From NCBI GenBank assembly GCA_029881795.1, contig JAOULX010000001.1, positions 328,723 through 392,722 of the forward strand: a DNA stretch of 64,000 nucleotides, written 5' to 3'. Positions 59,943-64,000 of this stretch are shown piece after piece (positions within the stretch are counted from its first letter, which is position 1; every line of letters begins with the position of its first letter). The notes below the pieces were generated by a model. That model worked only from the letters and a program-made list of their open reading frames with translations, was not told the DNA's origin and searched no databases. Position numbers and translations under genes: made by a program. Source of the stretch: Gammaproteobacteria bacterium. Its GTDB lineage: Bacteria; Pseudomonadota; Gammaproteobacteria; SZUA-229.

Positions 59943-61010
59943 ATGAAGTTTGTAGCTTACACAGACTGGAGTCAATTACCTGAAAGTGCTAATGCACTTT
60001 TCGCACGGCGAGAAAAAGACAGCATTTTCTTTTCGCGTCGCTGGCTTGAGAGCCTGACCGCAACAGTATTGGATGATCAGGATTTACTACTGGCCTGTGT
60101 GTTGGACGGTGATACAGGTCAGAATAATGTGCTGGCGGTCTTGCCGCTGATTAAAACAGCTACGAATACTGGCTATGCACTCAGGCATCGTTACACAACT
60201 CACTATAGTCTGCTGCTTGCCGATGATGATCAGCAACAGATTCTTACTTGTCTGGCTCATGGTGTGAGTCAGCTGCCACTTCATTCATTGTTACTGGAAC
60301 CGGTTGCGCTTGATGACAGCCGGATGCTCGCATTTAAAGAGGTGATGGAAACTGCAGGCTATAGCTGCGAATATGTTTTTCGGTTTTATAACTGGATTCT
60401 TCGGTTGCATGGGCAGTGTTATGCGCAGTATATGGCTGACCGTCCATCAAGATTGCGCAGTACGATATCGCGCAAGCAGCGTAAACTTGAACGTGAACAC
60501 GGCTATGAAATCAGGCTTTATGTAGGACAGGAAGTGCCAAGCTTCATGCCTGATTATTACACTGTCTACACGGCAAGCTGGAAAGCGAATGAGCAGTATG
60601 TCAGTTTTCTCGATGGTGTTGTTGCTGCTTTATCCACTGCCGATTCATCAGGGCAGGGCTGGTCAAGACTGGCTGTGCTTTATGTCAGGCAACAACCCGT
60701 GGCTGCCCAGTTATGGTTTGTGCTGCATGGCAAAGCAAATATATTCAGGCTGGCCTATGACGAGGACTGGAAAGCCTATTCACCGGGTTCTATCCTGACC
60801 AGTTACCTGATGGCGTATGTAATTGATACGGATAAAGTGCAAGAGATCGATTTTCTTTCCGGCAACGATGCGTATAAGCAAGACTGGATGAGCGAACGTA
60901 GAGAGCGTTATGCACTGAGTTTCACAAATAAAATCACAGCGAAACACCCCAGTCAAAAGTATTTCGAATCGTTTAAGAAGTTATTCAGTCTGCGCAGTTT
61001 AAAAAGATAA
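59943..61010 (+). CDS. GNAT-like (BioF2/CelD-type) acyltransferase
   Basis: The 355-residue soluble protein has the FemAB/BioF2-like double-GNAT layout. The C-terminal half (about 165-325) contains RSTISRKQRKLEREHGYEI, YTVYTASWKANE, LAVLYVRQQPVAAQLWFVLHGKANIFRLAYDEDWKAYSPGSIL and IDFLSGNDAYKQDW, typical of the Acetyltransf_6 domain. Such proteins are often found in polysaccharide or cell-envelope loci, but no such neighbour exists here. The substrate is unknown. Confidence 0.75.
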   Translation: MKFVAYTDWSQLPESANALFARREKDSIFFSRRWLESLTATVLDDQDLLLACVLDGDTGQNNVLAVLPLIKTATNTGYALRHRYTTHYSLLLADDDQQQILTCLAHGVSQLPLHSLLLEPVALDDSRMLAFKEVMETAGYSCEYVFRFYNWILRLHGQCYAQYMADRPSRLRSTISRKQRKLEREHGYEIRLYVGQEVPSFMPDYYTVYTASWKANEQYVSFLDGVVAALSTADSSGQGWSRLAVLYVRQQPVAAQLWFVLHGKANIFRLAYDEDWKAYSPGSILTSYLMAYVIDTDKVQEIDFLSGNDAYKQDWMSERRERYALSFTNKITAKHPSQKYFESFKKLFSLRSLKR

Positions 61011-61100
61011 AATGGCTGAAAATATTTCATGCATGGCGTTGCTTAGACAAGAATAAAAACGTTTAATGATTGACGCTTATCTTTGAGATCCGATATGTTA

Positions 61101-62048
61101 TTAAAGGTTGTTTAATAACATCAGTTCTTTCGGGTGTGGATTCATATAGTATGAGTCGTCAATATAGGGATCCGGACATTTTCTGAAGTGGTGTCTTAGT
61201 AAAGTAACAGGCACAATCAGTGGTACCAGCCCGGTTCGATATTCATCTATTAGTTTTGATAACTCCTGACGATCATCTGAATCGAGTTTCTTTTTCAGAT
61301 AACCTTGTATATGTTGTAACACATTGACATGATTTTTAGTTGTCGCAGGAATACGCAGTATTTGCATTAGCTTAGAGCGGTATTCAACGGCAAATGCTTC
61401 AGCTTCGCTGCTCTTGATGGTTGCCAGCTTTTTTCCAAGGTCGCGGCCAAGGTTCTGGTCATGGCTGTACAAAATCAGCTTATGCTGGGCATGAAAGCGG
61501 GTTATTTTTTTCAGCTCAATACCTTCGTCTTCAAGATCGCGCCAGCGTTTGTAGATAAAAACACGTTTGATAAAGTTTTCTCGTAAGCAAGGGTCGCCAA
61601 GTCTGCCTTCTTCTTCAACCGGGAGGTCAGGGAAGTTTTCCATCAAAACCTGAGTATAAAGACCGGTGCCAGTGCGCATTGGTGCGTCTTTTTTGTACAC
61701 CTTAACACGCTCCATGCCGCAGCTGGGTGAGTCCTTTTTTACAATATAGGCATACAGGTTTTTGTGCCAGCTTCGCTGCTGGTTTGCAGATTCAATCAAC
61801 TTATCGGTGACATCAACGTCAGGGTTTTTGCTGCCGACTACGCGTATTTTTTCATCAATATTCACAATCCGTATTGGTGCTCTAGGAACACCCAGCCCTA
61901 TCGACATTTCGGGGCAAAAAGCTCGAAAGTCAAAATGCTGTCCTAAGGTTGAAACGATATAAGAGTGTAATTTATGTGAACCATTATGGCGTACTTCTTC
62001 ACCTAACAGACAGCTGCTGATACCCACTAGAATTTTATCTGTATTCAA
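61101..62048 (-). CDS. TudS (DUF523)-DUF1722 fusion protein
   Basis: The 315-residue protein fuses DUF523 (about 1-155) to DUF1722/YbgA (about 185-310). The DUF523 part has the three cysteines C13 (SSCLLG), C45 (FCPE) and C110 (SPSCG) that in TudS hold an Fe-S cluster for removing sulfur from thiouracil. DUF1722 shows FHAQHKLILYSHD and R..Y...F near 200-250. The fusion is common and often lies near photolyase or MerR-type genes; neither is seen here. Confidence 0.88.
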   Translation of the reverse strand: MNTDKILVGISSCLLGEEVRHNGSHKLHSYIVSTLGQHFDFRAFCPEMSIGLGVPRAPIRIVNIDEKIRVVGSKNPDVDVTDKLIESANQQRSWHKNLYAYIVKKDSPSCGMERVKVYKKDAPMRTGTGLYTQVLMENFPDLPVEEEGRLGDPCLRENFIKRVFIYKRWRDLEDEGIELKKITRFHAQHKLILYSHDQNLGRDLGKKLATIKSSEAEAFAVEYRSKLMQILRIPATTKNHVNVLQHIQGYLKKKLDSDDRQELSKLIDEYRTGLVPLIVPVTLLRHHFRKCPDPYIDDSYYMNPHPKELMLLNNL

Positions 62049-62063
62049 TTGATTTATCCTGAC

Positions 62064-62570
62064 TTACAAGTCAATCGTGTTATAGGCCCAGTGTAATAGA
62101 GCCTGTCTTTGTTTGGGGCGGCAGTGATGATCGAATCGTTCACAGTTCTTTTTTATTTGAGCGAGATGACGTTTGATTGCATTCCAGCGTTTTATCTGCC
62201 GTTCGTCATCGGCTCTGCGCCGGCCCATATAATAACGGCAATACCACTGGAACCAGCCTCTAGGGTCTTCATCATCAATCCAGCCTTTGTTGCGCCATTC
62301 AGAAAGAGACTGAGAAGCGTTGACGCCAAAATAGTTGAGATCAGGGTCGTGTCGCTCACTGCACAGTTTGGCGCTGTTAAACCAGCTTGAGGGGAACTCA
62401 TCCTGGCAGTCTGTCATGTATTTACCACCAAATATGCCGAGTGACAGAAGTTCAGCAGGGCTGAAGTCTGGTGTAAAGGCCGGGTCAAAATTTTTACCTG
62501 CTGGCTCGCTAAGCACATAGCTATAGTCTTGCTGCATCATATCGTTGACGATGATAGTTTTTGGCTTCAT
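62064..62570 (-). CDS. Conserved hypothetical protein
   Basis: About 168 residues, no signal peptide or membrane segment. The central region is rich in aromatic and charged residues (LSLGIFGGKYMTDCQDEFP, WIDDEDPRGWFQWYCRYYMGRR, RQIKRWNAIKRHLAQIKKNC), which looks like a conserved small soluble family, but I cannot name it. The ATG at 62570 is chosen over 62597. It lies 15 bases upstream of the TudS-DUF1722 gene on the same strand and is probably co-transcribed with it. Confidence 0.7.
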   Translation of the reverse strand: MKPKTIIVNDMMQQDYSYVLSEPAGKNFDPAFTPDFSPAELLSLGIFGGKYMTDCQDEFPSSWFNSAKLCSERHDPDLNYFGVNASQSLSEWRNKGWIDDEDPRGWFQWYCRYYMGRRRADDERQIKRWNAIKRHLAQIKKNCERFDHHCRPKQRQALLHWAYNTIDL

Positions 62571-62882
62571 ATGCGTATTTATAGTTAATATAAGCATGAA
62601 GTGGAAAATGCAGAGCAGATTTTACAATTCTGCAAAGAAGATCAAGATGGCTCCGGTAAAGTGTCTTATAGGCGTTGATATCAGATTCAACTCCTTCTAT
62701 CAAATCAAAGTCAAAGCACTGATGGCTTTGATTTATGCTTTCTTGTTTATTGATTAGCAGGAGTTTGTATTAAAAGATGGGTGAATATAGTTACTATAGC
62801 CTGTCATATAAAGATAGGGTTAAGGGCTGACGATTTTAAGAGCGGTTGCTAAAAATATAATCTTTGTGGCATCTGTTTTACA

Positions 62883-63512
62883 TCAGGAGCCAGCAAGACG
62901 CTTTAGGAAAGCTTCTCGTGAGCCGGCATTAATCCAACCAGTTGCGATTGTTTTGCTAAGTTTAGTATTGACCCGGCCACGATGGATATGAGAGGGAGAG
63001 GCTGGAAAAATCACCAGCTTGCCGCGTTCAGCTTCTTCGTGATGTTGCTGCCAGTGGAATTCGGTACCGGCTTCTTCTACTGAATCGCAGTAAAGAATCC
63101 AGGCCAGTACGCGGTTCGCCGGTTCAGTGGCTTCATCGTCAATCGTCCAGTCGCAATGCCATTGCCGGAAGCCTTCGCCCGGTGCATAACGCTGCAGGTT
63201 GAAAATCGGCATCACAAATAACTCTTGATCAGGACAGACTTCGCGGAACAGAGGGCGCTCCTGAATATATTGCTTAAGGCCTGCTGAAACACCTCGCATG
63301 ATCAGGTCGGCAAGAGCGAATGACTCGGGATCGGAACGGCTTAGTGCAACCAGGCTGATGTCTGTTGAGACTTTAGCAGGCTCGGCATTACTGCCACCGG
63401 AGCCGAAGGCTATGCCCGGCCGCTGCAGATCCTTACGCCGCTCAAAAAATTCCATGACGCCATCAGCAACTGCTTCGAAGCCGCCATTATGGTAACGGGC
63501 TATCAGTTGCAT
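62883..63512 (-). CDS. 2OG-Fe(II) oxygenase family protein
   Basis: The 209-residue protein has the double-stranded beta-helix motif of 2-oxoglutarate oxygenases: the HxD of the iron site is H119-C-D121 in WHCDWT, the distal His is H177 in SHIHRGRV, and K187 in SKTIATGW would bind 2-oxoglutarate. It resembles small prolyl-hydroxylase-like proteins. The substrate is unknown. No partner gene is adjacent; upstream is the broken kelch gene. Confidence 0.8.
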   Translation of the reverse strand: MQLIARYHNGGFEAVADGVMEFFERRKDLQRPGIAFGSGGSNAEPAKVSTDISLVALSRSDPESFALADLIMRGVSAGLKQYIQERPLFREVCPDQELFVMPIFNLQRYAPGEGFRQWHCDWTIDDEATEPANRVLAWILYCDSVEEAGTEFHWQQHHEEAERGKLVIFPASPSHIHRGRVNTKLSKTIATGWINAGSREAFLKRLAGS

Positions 63513-63670
63513 GTCGGGTGTACCGCCATTAAAGGATATCGATTTATATTAATAATCATTATTGTGGCCTGTCGATAGCGGAGTTTGTGACGGATTATCT
63601 CACTATCGATTCGGTAATGACATAAGTTTCAGATCATGCTTTTATATTGGTATGGTGTAGGAATTGATAG

Positions 63671-63871
63671 CTAATAATCTTTCTCTTGAGTCCATGCTTT
63701 TCCATCCGGTGATGACCAGACATCATTTGATTTGTCACTTAAAGGATCTCCACCAACTATCCACATCTTATTATTAAAGACAAAGGATTGGTGACTTCTA
63801 CGTGCTGAAAACGCAGCCGATGCTGTCTCTTGGGTCCAGTTCTTTCCATCGGTGGATGTCCAGATGTCATT
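63671..63871 (-). pseudogene. Truncated kelch-repeat protein (C-terminal fragment)
   Basis: Reading the minus strand in one frame gives about 66 residues ending at a TAG (63671-63673): NDIWTSTDGKNWTQ, SARRSHQSFVFNNKMWIVGG, SNDVWSSPDGKAWTQE. These are two tandem kelch beta-propeller blades. Upstream, the frame stops making kelch sense at about 63871, where transposase sequence begins. There is no start codon, so this is the tail of a broken gene. Confidence 0.75.
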
Positions 63872-64000
63872 TTTTCGTCATCGTGCTTTTTCTTTTCAAG
63901 TGCGGCTATCTGTGAATCACTGAGAATAATGCCTTCTTTTGCGACCTTTTCTTCAAGAGCCTTGAGACGCTTTTTGAAGTTTTCAAGGTTATGACGAAGC
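63872..64000 (-). mobile_element. Truncated IS481-type transposase fragment
   Basis: The minus strand from the window edge reads RHNLENFKKRLKALEEKV, then EGIILSDSQIAALEKKKHDD in frame, a well-known block from the middle of IS481-type transposases, just before the catalytic DDE domain. After KKHDDE the sequence turns into kelch sequence, so the catalytic domain is missing. The N-terminal part would lie to the right, outside the window. Confidence 0.7.

Overview
The window is a stretch of gammaproteobacterial chromosome. Protein families and gene order resemble Pseudomonas and other free-living gammaproteobacteria: topA-smg-dprA-LysM-def-fmt-rsmB-trkA, hisBHAF-hisI-hisE-tatABC, and gshB-tonB-yqgE-ruvX-pyrR-pyrB-pyrX next to pilGHIJ-chpA. 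Base composition is moderate, and several short AT-rich gaps are present. I cannot name the genus. No tRNA or rRNA gene, CRISPR array or prophage was seen. The only mobile-element trace is a transposase remnant at the right edge.

Layout. 1-10.7 kb: a small exported protein on +, then a long minus-strand run (LysM protein, dprA, smg, topA, tsaC, hemF, a HopJ-family gene, an N-terminal glutamine amidase, hemB, aroE). 10.7-19.1 kb: plus-strand def-fmt-rsmB, an MgtC-family gene, trkA-trkH, a methyltransferase, an LpxL-type acyltransferase and a small membrane protein. 19.1-20.4 kb: minus-strand exported protein and ttcA. 20.4-21.2 kb: a gene-free interval that I interpret as two tandem minus-strand CsrB/RsmZ-type regulatory RNAs. 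Both have many GGA motifs, GGA in the terminator loop, and a GacA/LetA-like box at nearly the same distance upstream of the -10 element. 21.2-29.1 kb: pip-dtd, the his genes, tatABC and a diguanylate cyclase. 29.6-31.4 kb: a secreted trypsin-like protease with a GlyGly-CTERM tail.

31.4-38.3 kb: minus-strand gshB-apbE-tonB-yqgE-ruvX-pyrR-pyrB-pyrX; the dihydroorotase-like PyrX has lost its metal-binding HxH. 38.7-48.5 kb: a Chp-type chemosensory operon for type IV pilus control (pilG, pilH, pilI, pilJ, a 1.9-kb-residue-class ChpA kinase, chpC) without the pilK and chpB adaptation enzymes. 48.5-52.4 kb: ung, a small STAS-like protein, rsmE, bioA. 52.5-56.3 kb: the methyl cycle genes metK-ahcY-metF (minus) preceded by a recognisable S-adenosylhomocysteine riboswitch. 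56.3-58.1 kb: dnaG, away from its usual rpsU and rpoD partners. 58.8-63.5 kb: small and poorly characterised genes (membrane protein, YjdM zinc ribbon, GNAT-like protein, TudS-DUF1722 protein, an orphan, a 2OG-Fe(II) oxygenase). 63.7-64 kb: a broken kelch-repeat gene abutting a truncated IS481-type transposase.

The most notable content is the tandem GGA-rich RNA locus. The SAH riboswitch placed ahead of metK, the bacterial homologue of eukaryotic NTAQ1, and the kelch/transposase junction come next. All functional statements are from sequence reading alone; no database search was run.
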